64,000 bases of DNA from Acinetobacter sp. Ac_5812 (GCF_013072695.1 NZ_LXUK01000022.1:679084-743083); one strand, 5' to 3'. Numbered from the stretch's first letter, positions 38,519-48,436 are shown. Made by a program: numbers and translations. Notes: generated by a model not told the origin, from the sequence alone.

Positions 38519-39916
38519 ATGAAAAGTACAAAAATTGATTTCGTGATACAGCACATTCATGAGCAGATTAAAACCCGTTCATTACTTCCTGGTTCTCGTT
38601 TACCTTCAGTTCGTGCTTTAGCTGCTGTACTTCATTTATCTGTTTCAACCATTGTTGAAGCTTATGAACGTCTAGCCTCACAAGGGATTATTGAAGCTAA
38701 AACAGGTTCGGGCTTTTTTGTTGCAGGACCACTTGCGCCTTTGTCTATCTCTGAAATCCATCCAAAGATTGATCGAAGCATCGATCCCTTATGGATTTCA
38801 AGACAAGCCTTAGAAGCAAAACAAGGTGTTCTAAAACCGGGATGTGGTTGGTTACCTGATGACTGGATGCCACACGAAAATATCCGCAAAGCGATTCGTA
38901 AAGTATCCAAAGCGTCTCCAAACATTTTGACAGATTACTCAACACCTTTAGGCCTAGCCCCTTTACGTGAATTACTTTCAAGAAGAATCTTGAGCAAAGG
39001 CATAGAAGCGCGTCCAAATCAGATATTATTGACCGATTCAGGTACGCAGGCGATTGATTTAATTTGTCGTTATTTTCTCAAACCGAATGATGTGGTTTTG
39101 GTTGATGATCCCTGTTATTTCAATTTTCATGCGCTACTTAAAGTTCACCAGATCCAAATCATCGGTGTCCCTTATACACCGACTGGGCCTGATCTTGACG
39201 CCTTTTCGCAGGCAATCCAAAACTACAATCCACGCCTCTACATTACCAACTCAGGCATTCATAACCCAACAGGTGCTGTGTTAACAGCATCAACGGCTTA
39301 TCAGGTTTTAAAACTGGTTGAGCAATCTAATTTGATCGTGATTGAAGATGATATTTTTGCAGATTTAGAGCTGCATAGTGCCCCTCGTCTCGCAGCTTTG
39401 GATGGCTTATCTCGTGTCATTCACATCGGCAGTTTTTCTAAAACTTTATCAGGCTCAGTCCGTACAGGATATATTGCAACCAAAGCGGAATGGATTGAGG
39501 ATTTAACTGATATCAAAATCGCGACTTGCTTTGGTGGAAGTAATTTATCTTCAGAAATTTTATATGCAGCATTAACTGATGGAAATTATCGTAAATACTT
39601 AGATGAATTAAAAATCCGCTTAGCCAAAGCAATGGATGCAACAATCAAACAACTTGAAAAGCTGGAAATCAAAATCTGGGTTAAACCCACAGCGGGGATA
39701 TTTGTATGGTGTGAATTACCACACCACTTCGATACAGCACGTATTGCACAGCGCTGCTTAGACAATGGGGTAATTTTGGCTCCAGGAAATGCATTTAGCC
39801 AAAGCCAGAATTTCAAAAACTTTATTCGTTTTAATGTAGCCCAATCACTGCAACCCAAAGTTTTTGAGGTTCTATCTCATGCCATTCAACAAGAGACAGA
39901 ACGACAAAATTTATAA
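38519..39916 (+). CDS. MocR-type PLP-dependent transcriptional regulator
   Basis: 465 residues: an N-terminal GntR winged helix (LLPGSRLPSVRALAAVLHLS, residues about 20-70) fused to a fold-type I aminotransferase-like domain. The PLP lysine is in HIGSFSKTLSGSVRTG. It probably regulates the divergent EamA transporter in response to an amino compound. Confidence 0.9.
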   Translation: MKSTKIDFVIQHIHEQIKTRSLLPGSRLPSVRALAAVLHLSVSTIVEAYERLASQGIIEAKTGSGFFVAGPLAPLSISEIHPKIDRSIDPLWISRQALEAKQGVLKPGCGWLPDDWMPHENIRKAIRKVSKASPNILTDYSTPLGLAPLRELLSRRILSKGIEARPNQILLTDSGTQAIDLICRYFLKPNDVVLVDDPCYFNFHALLKVHQIQIIGVPYTPTGPDLDAFSQAIQNYNPRLYITNSGIHNPTGAVLTASTAYQVLKLVEQSNLIVIEDDIFADLELHSAPRLAALDGLSRVIHIGSFSKTLSGSVRTGYIATKAEWIEDLTDIKIATCFGGSNLSSEILYAALTDGNYRKYLDELKIRLAKAMDATIKQLEKLEIKIWVKPTAGIFVWCELPHHFDTARIAQRCLDNGVILAPGNAFSQSQNFKNFIRFNVAQSLQPKVFEVLSHAIQQETERQNL

Positions 39917-39917
39917 A

Positions 39918-40400
39918 TCAGGCACTTTGCTTTTTTTGCTCTATAAAAGCGAAATAACCAGGGCCAGCCGCGACACGAACATCTTTGGCTTGAATCGGTT
40001 CATCACATTCAGAACACACCACTTTAGGGTTGATTTTCCGACCGCAGCTTTTATGGGTAAATTCAACAGGTTTGCCCAGTCCCATATCCATCCATTTATC
40101 TGCCCACTGCACCATCGAGAGAATAATTGGATAAAGATCTAAGCCCTTGTCTGTCAATTGATATTCAAAACGCTCTTGACGATCAACATACGGTACTTTA
40201 GTCAAAATCCCATGTTCAACCAAACGTTTTAAACGCTCTGAAAGTACATGACGTGTAAGTCCTAAACTACGCTGAAAATCATCAAAACGGCGTATACCCA
40301 TAAATGCATTGCGTAAGATGAGCATTGTCCAACGATCACCCAACACTGAGAGCGTCCTCGCCACTGAACATGGCTGGTCGCCAATTTCGTCCCATTTCAT
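39918..40400 (-). CDS. HxlR-family transcriptional regulator with Cys-containing tail
   Basis: 160 residues from the ATG at 40400 (AGGTG 6 bases upstream). The winged helix-turn-helix carries the HxlR signature (CSVARTLSVLGDRWTMLILR and LSERLKRLVEHGIL). A C-terminal extension of about 45 residues has CGRKINPKVVCSECDE, a C-x9-C-x2-C arrangement that could bind metal. The target is unknown. Confidence 0.87.
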   Translation of the reverse strand: MKWDEIGDQPCSVARTLSVLGDRWTMLILRNAFMGIRRFDDFQRSLGLTRHVLSERLKRLVEHGILTKVPYVDRQERFEYQLTDKGLDLYPIILSMVQWADKWMDMGLGKPVEFTHKSCGRKINPKVVCSECDEPIQAKDVRVAAGPGYFAFIEQKKQSA

Positions 40401-40582
40401 TATTATCACCTAATCATTTTTTTAAAGTTTTATTTAAAAAGACATCTATGTCTTGAACCGTCATGTTTAGAAACTAAACAATATAAAATATACACTAAAC
40501 CACCTTATCCATCAGATGCAATATTGGCACTTGGCTAAAAGTACCAATATTCGGTCATTTTACATAAATTCATCAAAACACT

Positions 40583-41812
40583 TTAGTTGTGAATGAATAG
40601 CCCAGCAAGGATTTGTCCTGCTTCCAGTTTGGTATTGGCTGGGATACGTACCAGACTATTTGCTTGCATTAAATTGCTCAACATATGTGATTGTTGTTTC
40701 GCCAAACTTTGGAACTTGAGTTGCCCTTGATCAAAATAAGCCTGCATTCTTAAAAAACGTTCACGCGCATCCGATTTTAAATCATGTGTCAGCACACCGC
40801 TCAACCATTGCAAGGGTTGGCGTTGGTTTTGCAAGGCATCTAACAAGGCTTTGCCATAGACTTGCATACAAACATAGACAGCAGCAGGATTACCCGGTAA
40901 ACCCAATAAATAGCAATTATGGTCTTGCCGTGTGTATTCGGCAAAGAATAAGGGCTTCCCCGGTTTTTGCTTCACTTTCCAGAAGACTTGCTCAAAACCT
41001 GTTTCAAATGCACATGGGCGAACAAAATCATAATCGCCAACAGAAACACCACCTGTGGTAATGATCAGATCATATTGCTGCTTTAGGCGCTCAAAACATT
41101 GCGTTACCTCTGCAGCTGCATCTGCAATGTGCAGAATTTCCACATCTATGCCATAGTCTTGCAACCAAGCTTTCAATAGTGGCCCATTGGCATCAAAAAC
41201 TTTCCCTGCCTGCAAATCTTCTGGCGTCTCCGCAACCTCATCTCCAGTAATGACCACAACCACTTTAGGTGCTTGAAAAACATCGATGCTTTGTACACCC
41301 GCCATACTGAGTGCAGCGAGTGCACCAATATTAATTCGCTGCCCAACATCCGCCAATTGCTGACCACATTGCACTTCTTCACCAACAAAACGGATATCCG
41401 CTTGCGCTGAAATATGTTCAGTCAAGCGAATGCTTTGATTGGCTTCAACGGCGACTATTTCTTGTCGAGCAACATGCGTTGTTCCCTCAGGTGTTTTCCC
41501 ACCTGTGAAAATACGAATCGCTTGCCCATCTTGGAGCTGATGCTCAGACTCACTGCCTGCCTTAATTTCACCAATCACGTCATATACTGTGTCCTGAAGA
41601 TTCTCAACAGAACTATTCAGGGCATAACCATCCACTGCGCTTTGCGAAAAACTTGGCAGATCGACATTGGAATTGATCGCTTTGGCTAAATAACGATTCA
41701 GTCCATTGGCTAAAAGCAGAGTCTCAACTTTTAAAGCTTTCGGTTGGGTTTGCACCAATGCTAACGCTTCATCAATACTGATCAGACCTTTTTCAGCACC
41801 ACATCCTGACAT
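40583..41812 (-). CDS. moeA: molybdopterin molybdotransferase MoeA
   Basis: 409 residues. It inserts molybdate into adenylylated molybdopterin. Motifs: LPSFSQSAVDGYAL near the N-terminus, the MPT-binding TTGGVSVGDYDFV and the LPGNPAAVYVC segment. It is last in the moaA-D-E-CB-moeA operon and overlaps the stop of moaCB by one base. Confidence 0.94.
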   Translation of the reverse strand: MSGCGAEKGLISIDEALALVQTQPKALKVETLLLANGLNRYLAKAINSNVDLPSFSQSAVDGYALNSSVENLQDTVYDVIGEIKAGSESEHQLQDGQAIRIFTGGKTPEGTTHVARQEIVAVEANQSIRLTEHISAQADIRFVGEEVQCGQQLADVGQRINIGALAALSMAGVQSIDVFQAPKVVVVITGDEVAETPEDLQAGKVFDANGPLLKAWLQDYGIDVEILHIADAAAEVTQCFERLKQQYDLIITTGGVSVGDYDFVRPCAFETGFEQVFWKVKQKPGKPLFFAEYTRQDHNCYLLGLPGNPAAVYVCMQVYGKALLDALQNQRQPLQWLSGVLTHDLKSDARERFLRMQAYFDQGQLKFQSLAKQQSHMLSNLMQANSLVRIPANTKLEAGQILAGLFIHN

Positions 41813-42735
41813 TATTCATAACCTCCCGGATGTGGTAGATCACGACAGACATCAAAAATATGCACCAGCGCTGGTAAAATTGCCGCCATAGATTCACTTG
41901 CCCCACCACGACTTCCTGGTAAAGTTACTAGCAATGAGCGATCAATAAAGCCAGCAACCCCACGTGACATCGCCGCATATGGGGTTCGTTTTTGCCCAAA
42001 TGAACGTGCTGCCTCCATTAGGCCATCGAGTTTGCGCTCCAATAGTGGCTCTAGGGTGTCCACGGTAATATCGCGCTTGCCAATTCCAGTTCCACCCACC
42101 GTCATAATACAAGCATAAGATTTGGTCAGTTCTAGGACTAGATCTTTGAGCTGATCAGCTTCATCTGGCAAAATTTGATAATGAATCGGATCAAAGCCCG
42201 CCTCAGTCAAGGTCTCAACCACTGACTTACCTGCAGTATCGGGTTTACGACCTGCAGCAACCGTATCTGACAGTACAATTACTGCAGCTGAAACAGGTTG
42301 ACGTAAAGTACGCTTAAAGTGTGATTTACCACCTTTTTTTTTGAGCAACTTACATTGATCTAAGCATAGCTCTTCTGGCTCACAATGCGGCTTAAGCATG
42401 TCATACAGCGTTAAACCAGCTAGGCTTGCAGCTGTTAATGCTTCCATTTCCACACCAGTTGGGCCAATGGTCTCAACTGTGGTCAGAATCACCACATGAT
42501 CATCATGTAGATCATAATCAACATCGGCGCGGTAGATCGGTAATGGATGACAGAGTGGAATCAGCTCGTCCGTACGTTTAGCGGCTAAAATTCCCGCAAT
42601 ACGTGCAGTTTTTAAAGCATCACCTTTTTCGGTATTACCGTCTCGCAGTAACTGAATGCAATGTGCGGGTGCATGTAAAATCGCTTGCGCTTCTGCAACA
42701 CGATAACTCTCGGGTTTCATCCCAACATTTTTCAT
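41812..42735 (-). CDS. moaCB: bifunctional MoaC/MoaB molybdenum cofactor protein
   Basis: 307 residues. Residues 1-148 are MoaC (cyclic pyranopterin monophosphate synthase), with LCHPLPI, GVEMEALTAAS and KKGGKS. Residues 150-307 are a MoaB/MogA-type molybdopterin adenylyltransferase domain with VGGTGIGKRDIT and LPGSRGGASE. The fusion joins an early and a late step in one chain; such fusions are known in Acinetobacter and Pseudomonas relatives. Confidence 0.92.
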   Translation of the reverse strand: MKNVGMKPESYRVAEAQAILHAPAHCIQLLRDGNTEKGDALKTARIAGILAAKRTDELIPLCHPLPIYRADVDYDLHDDHVVILTTVETIGPTGVEMEALTAASLAGLTLYDMLKPHCEPEELCLDQCKLLKKKGGKSHFKRTLRQPVSAAVIVLSDTVAAGRKPDTAGKSVVETLTEAGFDPIHYQILPDEADQLKDLVLELTKSYACIMTVGGTGIGKRDITVDTLEPLLERKLDGLMEAARSFGQKRTPYAAMSRGVAGFIDRSLLVTLPGSRGGASESMAAILPALVHIFDVCRDLPHPGGYE

Positions 42736-42752
42736 TTTAACTTCCTGACGCT

Positions 42753-43268
42753 TTATTCGTGTGTATGCTCATGTTCACAATGTTGATGATGGTGGTCATG
42801 TTTATGAGAGTGGGAATGAACAGCCTGCTCAGTCTGATCTTTACGAATACAGCAGCCCTCGACATATTGACTGGTTCCATCCATAAAAAACTCTTCTTTC
42901 CAAATCGGTACCTCGTGCTTAACGCGCTCGACTGCCTCTTCACACGCTTGAAATGCTTCACGGCGATGGGCTGCATAAGCAATGGCAATAATCGCAGTTT
43001 CACTGACATCCAAATAGCCAATCCGATGCATCACCCGAACATAGGAGACTTGATATTTCTCTTTGATTTCCTGTTCGATTGCACGAATCATTTTTTCTGC
43101 AACAGGCGTATAAGAAGTATATTTTAAGGCTTTAACTGCTTTACCTTCGTGATGGTTACGTACCGTACCAATAAATATATCAATGCCACCACATTCAGGA
43201 AATGACTGAATTGGATCAAAGCTGTCTAGGCTTAAAGCCTGATCTTGGACGCGGGCAAATTCACGCAT
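42753..43268 (-). CDS. moaE: molybdopterin synthase large subunit MoaE with His-rich tail
   Basis: 171 residues. The core (1-145) has IFIGTVRNHHEGK, Y-x-x-Y and the active-site PIWKEEFF. The tail from residue 151 carries 11 His and one Cys in 21 residues, well beyond the usual ~150-residue length. Metal binding is likely. It lies 2 bases after moaD. Confidence 0.93.
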   Translation of the reverse strand: MREFARVQDQALSLDSFDPIQSFPECGGIDIFIGTVRNHHEGKAVKALKYTSYTPVAEKMIRAIEQEIKEKYQVSYVRVMHRIGYLDVSETAIIAIAYAAHRREAFQACEEAVERVKHEVPIWKEEFFMDGTSQYVEGCCIRKDQTEQAVHSHSHKHDHHHQHCEHEHTHE

Positions 43269-43270
43269 GT

Positions 43271-43522
43271 TTAACCTCCCGCCACTGGCGACAACAAGAC
43301 TAATGTACAGGATGTATCTAATGCGGTTTGACGTGTCACGATATCCTCACCAATCGCACAGGCACATTTTTCCATGGCTGTACTGGCATCTGGATACAAG
43401 CTTGTAATGTGTGACAATACATCTTTAACCATTTGATCTTCTGCAAACTCAAATGCCAGCGCTTTGGGTAATAACCGTTCAATTGCGCCAAAGGCTTCTA
43501 TTTTTATCTCAATGGTTTGCAT
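43271..43522 (-). CDS. moaD: molybdopterin synthase sulfur carrier subunit MoaD
   Basis: 83 residues, ubiquitin-like, ending in the Gly-Gly needed for thiocarboxylation (LLSPVAGG). It pairs with MoaE encoded immediately downstream. Confidence 0.92.
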   Translation of the reverse strand: MQTIEIKIEAFGAIERLLPKALAFEFAEDQMVKDVLSHITSLYPDASTAMEKCACAIGEDIVTRQTALDTSCTLVLLSPVAGG

Positions 43523-43546
43523 ATCTTCTCCAGACCACTTTCTTTC

Positions 43547-44578
43547 CTAACCACCGAGCATGTGCATGCTAATTTTACGTGCCTGCTGATGTTGTATTGC
43601 ATGATAACCCTGCGCTTTATTCCAAATATAAGGCTTAATTTTTTGATCAAGTTGATGACATGCTAACAGTTTGAGTTCAGCTTTTTGTTTGATCACCTGC
43701 TGTAGATCAGGTTTTATATTTAAGCCTTGTCTTGCAAACAAACAATTATATAACTCGCCTTGAGCTGTCAATCGAATTCGGTCACAGTCACCACAAAATG
43801 AATGGGTAATTGTTGAAATAATACCGAGCTGATATTGATCATCAAGCTGATAGAGGCGCGCGGGTTCATGCTGCTGTGCTAAGACCTGAATCTCATAATG
43901 CGGCGCGAGTTGCTTTAAAATTTCCGCTTCACTCACTACGGCTTGATCCGTCCAATGCTGATCACCATCCAGCGGCATGAACTCGATAAACCGCAATGGG
44001 ATCTGCTGTTGTTTGGCCCATTTCACCATCGCCACAATTTGGTCATCATTCTGACCTTGCATCAGTACACAATTAATTTTGAATGGCAGGCCAACTTCTC
44101 TTGCAGCTTCAATACCAGCTAATACTGGTGCAAGCTCTTTTTTTGTGAGTTGTTTAAATTGAAGCGGATCAAGGCTATCTAGACTGATATTAAGATCGTC
44201 CAAACCTGCCTGCTTCAATGACTCAGCATACTTCACCAAATAATGCCCATTGGTTGTGATTGAAATACGTTTTAGCCCAAAAGCTCTTAAACTTTGCAAA
44301 TCTCGGATAAAATGCACCACACCTTGACGCATCAAAGGTTCACCACCCGTAATACGGATATTCTCAATGCCTTGTCCAACCATGTATTGACAGAAAATAA
44401 AGAGTGCCTCGAAACTGAGTAAATCTTGTTTTTTCATCCATTCGGGGTGTTCAGGCATACAGTAAATGCATTTGAAATTGCAACGGTCTGTCACGGAAAT
44501 CCGTAACTTACGCTTAATACGACCATACTGATCTTGTAAGATCGGTATGCTCGTGTCGTCTATTTCATGCTTCATCAT
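43547..44578 (-). CDS. moaA: GTP 3',8-cyclase MoaA
   Basis: About 343 residues from the ATG at 44578 (a GTG two codons upstream is possible). Radical SAM enzyme: N-terminal cluster CNFKCIYC, the second cluster region FCGDCDRIRLT...NCLF, and a C-terminal Gly-Gly (HMLGG) required for activity. First gene of the Moco operon. I looked for a Moco riboswitch in the 290 bases upstream and did not find one. Confidence 0.94.
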   Translation of the reverse strand: MMKHEIDDTSIPILQDQYGRIKRKLRISVTDRCNFKCIYCMPEHPEWMKKQDLLSFEALFIFCQYMVGQGIENIRITGGEPLMRQGVVHFIRDLQSLRAFGLKRISITTNGHYLVKYAESLKQAGLDDLNISLDSLDPLQFKQLTKKELAPVLAGIEAAREVGLPFKINCVLMQGQNDDQIVAMVKWAKQQQIPLRFIEFMPLDGDQHWTDQAVVSEAEILKQLAPHYEIQVLAQQHEPARLYQLDDQYQLGIISTITHSFCGDCDRIRLTAQGELYNCLFARQGLNIKPDLQQVIKQKAELKLLACHQLDQKIKPYIWNKAQGYHAIQHQQARKISMHMLGG

Positions 44579-44870
44579 ATGCACTCATATTGTGAATCTT
44601 TGAACTGGGTTTAGCACAAGTTCTGTGCATCCTTGTTTTACGCATCACAGTGAATTGTTTTTATTACAGCAATAATTATTCCAGTTTTACCCTATCAGCA
44701 TTGCCTATGCTGCTTATTCATTCAAACCAGCAACTCTTTCAATCTATAAACAAAAATAGGCTTTGTCCTGAGTATTTTTGTTCAAATTATTTTGCACCAT
44801 TCCACAGCATGTTTTATTTCCTATGCAAGAAGATGGTGCAAATACATCATAAAATCAACTCTTCTATCGT

Positions 44871-47150
44871 CTAAGTATTTAAACGCTCTAAACGAACGGG
44901 TACATATTTATGATATGGCGTCTTAGACAATGGATCACAATGCTGAGCAGAAGTTAAACGATTCAGCTGAGGCCCTATTGGCTCACCACCACGGTAACGT
45001 AAGCCATAACCATGGGGTAATGACACTACACCCTTGCGCATTCCTTCATCGAGCTCAACCATGACCTGAATTTCCCCATGTTCAGAAATACACTGCAGCA
45101 GATGACCAGTTTCAACGCCAAAACTCAACGCATCATCGGGATTCATCCTCAAGCGGCCTTCAGCATCGACTTTACGCCATGCAGGGTCACGATAAATTTG
45201 GTTGGCGTTATAACTTCGGCGTTCACCTGCAAGCAAAATAAAGGGATATGCATCGGTCAAGTCCAAGGACTGTTGTCTTAACTGTGCCAATTCGATAAAC
45301 ATCTCTGGAATCGCTAAGCGAATTTTTTTGTCTTTATAAGCCAGCAAATCCCATACATCTGCATAGTCATGTTGAGACAATACAACTCCAGAACGTTGCT
45401 GCAAAATGGTTTGGAATAATTTCACCCCCAGATTGAAGCGATTGCCTTCATAGCCTGCTTGCTTCACAGCTTTATAATAGCGAGTCGCATATTGCATACA
45501 CAATGGAAGTAACAATGCCGTAGAAGCTGCTTCATTGGCTAAGGTCTTGCCTAAAGTGCGATACACAATCGATGCTGCAAATGGAGTCAACTTTTTGTTT
45601 CTCGCAAAATTCGCAGCAAGTGCACCAAAGTAAGCAAGATATGAGGTATTGGCCGAATCTTTTTCCGCAATTTTACTCAGGATAGGAAATTGTTTCGGTA
45701 TCATATGCATAGCTTCAAGCAAGCGCGTGTAGATCTCAGCCTCAGGCAAACTATTCCCTTGAGCTTTAAATAATGGATGACGTAAATGGAAACCATTTTT
45801 AGGAAATTCCAAATTAAACCCTGTGAATTCCCACTTTTCAAATTGACTATGCGCAGGTAAAACATAATGCGCTAATCGTGCTGTTTCAGTCATTGCTACA
45901 TCCACAACCACCAATAACTCAAGTGACTGGAATGCTTGCTCGTATGCGGCTGTATCTGGATAAGTCAGTAAAGGATTACAGCTATCTACAAATACCGCAC
46001 GAACACGCTTTTCTCCTGCCTTTAAGATTTCATCAGGCAAAATATTGGGTGGGAAAAAGCCAGAAATCGGGAACATTTTATGGTAAACCGTACGACGATA
46101 TTTTGGATTCCGCTCATCGGTATTGGTCAAAATCGGGATAAACATAGTATGCAGGTTATTGCTACCTTGTTTGCCAAAATGACCTGCCAATAAATACAAA
46201 AGCTTTTCAAGATAACCATTCAAGGTGGTGTTCAAGGTATGTTGAATGCCTAAGTCGATCCGTACACACCCCCGCTTTGCGCGAGAAAAACCACGTACCA
46301 CCTGATAAATCAATTCCACCGGAACATCTGCTTTCTGAATGTATTCTTCAATCGAAATTGCAAGAAATGCCTGTTTAACCTGATCAAGACCATGCGTGTG
46401 TTGCTGGATGAATTGATGATCATATAACTCTTCTCGCAACATGATCGCGATCATTGCTGACATCAGATAAGCATCGGTTCCAGGTTTTAATTGCACATGA
46501 ATATCAGCTTGTTTCGCGGTTTCCGTCACCCGTGGGTCAAAAACCACCATTGTACGATTTGGATCTTTTTTGATATGTTTTAAGGTATCTCTTGCATTTG
46601 GAATACCATGCGCCTGAAAGGGATTGGTTCCGATAAACAGTACATAATCTGCATGCTCAACGTCTTCGGTGGTATGACAAGCCTGACTGCCGAACAAACG
46701 TCCATTGACCCAGAAATCACCCGTTTTTTCTTGAGCCAATGAATTGTAGGAATAGAAACTTTTCATCGCATAGAGCAATTGACGACCATACGCTGCACCT
46801 AAATGATTACCCTGCCCAGCACCACCTACTGATGCAAATGCAGTTCCACCATGCGTATCACGAATTTGTAGCAACTGTTGAGCAATTTCCTGAATTGCTT
46901 GATCCCAACTGATCTCTTGATATGAACCATCCGTCTGACGTTTTAACGGTGAAGTTAAACGATCAGCATGTTGTTGATAATGCTGTAAACGTGCGGCTTT
47001 TTGGCAAATATAACCTTGAGAAAAAGGATGCTGATCATCACCTTTAATTTTCTTGAACTGGTTATCTTCAATTTCTACACTAAGTCCGCAATTACGTGAA
47101 CATAAAATGCAAGCGGTTACATCCTGTTTGGTTGCTGTAGCAGTCGTCAT
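44871..47150 (-). CDS. molybdopterin-dependent oxidoreductase
   Basis: 759 residues of the DMSO reductase superfamily. N-terminal [4Fe-4S] site with C14, C17, C21 and C49, then the FGSQACHTTEDVEHADYVLFIG region, where other members carry the metal ligand in a different setting, and the C-terminal molybdopterin dinucleotide domain (ILLAGERRSYNANQIYRDP). No signal peptide or twin-arginine motif, so it is cytoplasmic. Substrate unknown. AGGGGAT precedes the ATG. It sits upstream of, and in the same direction as, the Moco genes. Confidence 0.85.
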   Translation of the reverse strand: MTTATATKQDVTACILCSRNCGLSVEIEDNQFKKIKGDDQHPFSQGYICQKAARLQHYQQHADRLTSPLKRQTDGSYQEISWDQAIQEIAQQLLQIRDTHGGTAFASVGGAGQGNHLGAAYGRQLLYAMKSFYSYNSLAQEKTGDFWVNGRLFGSQACHTTEDVEHADYVLFIGTNPFQAHGIPNARDTLKHIKKDPNRTMVVFDPRVTETAKQADIHVQLKPGTDAYLMSAMIAIMLREELYDHQFIQQHTHGLDQVKQAFLAISIEEYIQKADVPVELIYQVVRGFSRAKRGCVRIDLGIQHTLNTTLNGYLEKLLYLLAGHFGKQGSNNLHTMFIPILTNTDERNPKYRRTVYHKMFPISGFFPPNILPDEILKAGEKRVRAVFVDSCNPLLTYPDTAAYEQAFQSLELLVVVDVAMTETARLAHYVLPAHSQFEKWEFTGFNLEFPKNGFHLRHPLFKAQGNSLPEAEIYTRLLEAMHMIPKQFPILSKIAEKDSANTSYLAYFGALAANFARNKKLTPFAASIVYRTLGKTLANEAASTALLLPLCMQYATRYYKAVKQAGYEGNRFNLGVKLFQTILQQRSGVVLSQHDYADVWDLLAYKDKKIRLAIPEMFIELAQLRQQSLDLTDAYPFILLAGERRSYNANQIYRDPAWRKVDAEGRLRMNPDDALSFGVETGHLLQCISEHGEIQVMVELDEGMRKGVVSLPHGYGLRYRGGEPIGPQLNRLTSAQHCDPLSKTPYHKYVPVRLERLNT

Positions 47151-47169
47151 TTTTTATCCCCTTATTATG

Positions 47170-48048
47170 TTATGAGTATTGACCCATTAAACAGATTTGT
47201 CCTGCCGAGCCCACAACCCGAACATCGCTTGGTGTTGGTTTGGTACTGATCTCAACTTGATTATGTTGTGACGGCAATTTCACTGGCTTTAAAAAGCGAA
47301 CATCAATTTGCTGTATTGTCTCAGGCAATAATTCATAACTACGCGCAAACACACCAAATCCATGTAATACCTTTTGACCAAAGCTTGAAAGTTTTGCCAA
47401 AGGACCGACCCAATGGATTGGATTAAAATCACCTGTCAATAATGCGAATTTAAAACCATCATCTGCTGTCGCAGACCATTCACCCAAACTTTGCCATGTT
47501 TTATGTTCTGTTGTTTCTGTACGCTTGGTTTTCTCAAAATGAGGCAGAATAAATGCCATGTGCAGCACGGTCTCAACTAACTCAGGTTGTGCAATCGTAC
47601 CCGTAGTGATTTGCACAGAAATACGTGCTAGACCATTTCGTTCATCTACATTTGCAATTTTAGCTTGGATAAGCAGCTTTTGGTCTCGTGGAAGCTTGCC
47701 ATGAACCTTAAGGCTTACGCCTTGATTAATAACTTGGCTCAATGGATAGTTGGTTTGTAACAGCAAACGTGTTGCAAAGGAAAGTCCCCATTGCGACACC
47801 ATATGTGGCGGAATAGAAGTTTGATATTTACTGACTTCTGCACCACTCCAGCGTACATAGTGGTCTATCAATTCAAGGCTTGGGGGATTGATCACTTCAT
47901 TAATTGGTGCTAACGACTGCCAATCGGTCTGCTGCGTTTGCTGATGCTTTTTGAGGCTACGCAAACCAATTTTTCCAAGACCTGCCAAAGTTGCCTGATG
48001 TTCAAATAAAACGTGCAAGGGTATTTGCTGGTAACGAATGCCAAACAT
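47170..48048 (-). CDS. MaoC-like acyl dehydratase family protein
   Basis: 292 residues from the ATG at 48048, with AGGAG 8 bases upstream; reading frame further upstream lacks conserved character. A double-hotdog protein: the C-terminal half has LLTGDFNPIHWVGPLAKLSSFGQKVLHGFGVF, carrying the D-x4-H catalytic pair of enoyl-CoA hydratase 2/MaoC enzymes. It lies 20 bases before the molybdopterin oxidoreductase gene, so the two are probably co-transcribed. Confidence 0.85.
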   Translation of the reverse strand: MFGIRYQQIPLHVLFEHQATLAGLGKIGLRSLKKHQQTQQTDWQSLAPINEVINPPSLELIDHYVRWSGAEVSKYQTSIPPHMVSQWGLSFATRLLLQTNYPLSQVINQGVSLKVHGKLPRDQKLLIQAKIANVDERNGLARISVQITTGTIAQPELVETVLHMAFILPHFEKTKRTETTEHKTWQSLGEWSATADDGFKFALLTGDFNPIHWVGPLAKLSSFGQKVLHGFGVFARSYELLPETIQQIDVRFLKPVKLPSQHNQVEISTKPTPSDVRVVGSAGQICLMGQYS

Positions 48049-48232
48049 ATGAAACTCCTGTTCCTTTATTTTTCTCACTTTCCAAACCATAGTGGGGTAA
48101 ATTTCAGCCCTGATCGAACACACCTGATATGGTGAAAGCTTAATCAAGTTCCAAAATAGAACTCATTTTAATAAAGGTCAAGTGCACTCATCATAAATTT
48201 AAAAATGAAATGTTAAGAGTAGTTTTGATGCT

Positions 48233-48388
48233 GAAACTGTAGCAAAATTTGGTCAAGACACGCCAATGGGACGGATGGGACAGCACAGCGAAGTTGCACC
48301 TGCATATTTATTTTTAGCTTTTGATGATGCCAGTTACATCACAGGGCAAGTGATTCATGTCAATGGTGGTGAAATCGTCAATGGATAA
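48233..48388 (+). pseudogene. 3' relic of a short-chain dehydrogenase/reductase gene
   Basis: An open frame of 51 codons encodes the C-terminal part of an SDR: ETVAKFGQDTPMGRMG, then SYITGQVIHVNGGEIVNG and a stop. No start codon, NAD-binding Gly motif or YxxxK lies upstream in any frame, so the first four fifths of the gene are gone. A good terminator follows directly. Confidence 0.8.
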
Positions 48389-48392
48389 GTGA

Positions 48393-48421
48393 AAAAAGCC
48401 TCCAAAAGGAGGTTTTTTTAT
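48393..48421. terminator. terminator after the SDR relic, shared with the diiron enzyme gene
   Basis: AAAAAAGCCTCC pairs with GGAGGTTTTTTT around AAAA. It ends the old SDR transcript on the plus strand and the 48437-49844 gene on the minus strand. Confidence 0.85.
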
Positions 48422-48436
48422 CTTGATTAGAACTGA

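Noticed and set aside
41812-42735. MoaC-MoaB fusion as a novelty.
   Set aside because: This bifunctional arrangement is already known in Acinetobacter and related bacteria.
44585-44870. Possible Moco riboswitch before moaA.
   Set aside because: I could not find the conserved Moco aptamer blocks; the region is AT-rich with only weak pairing.
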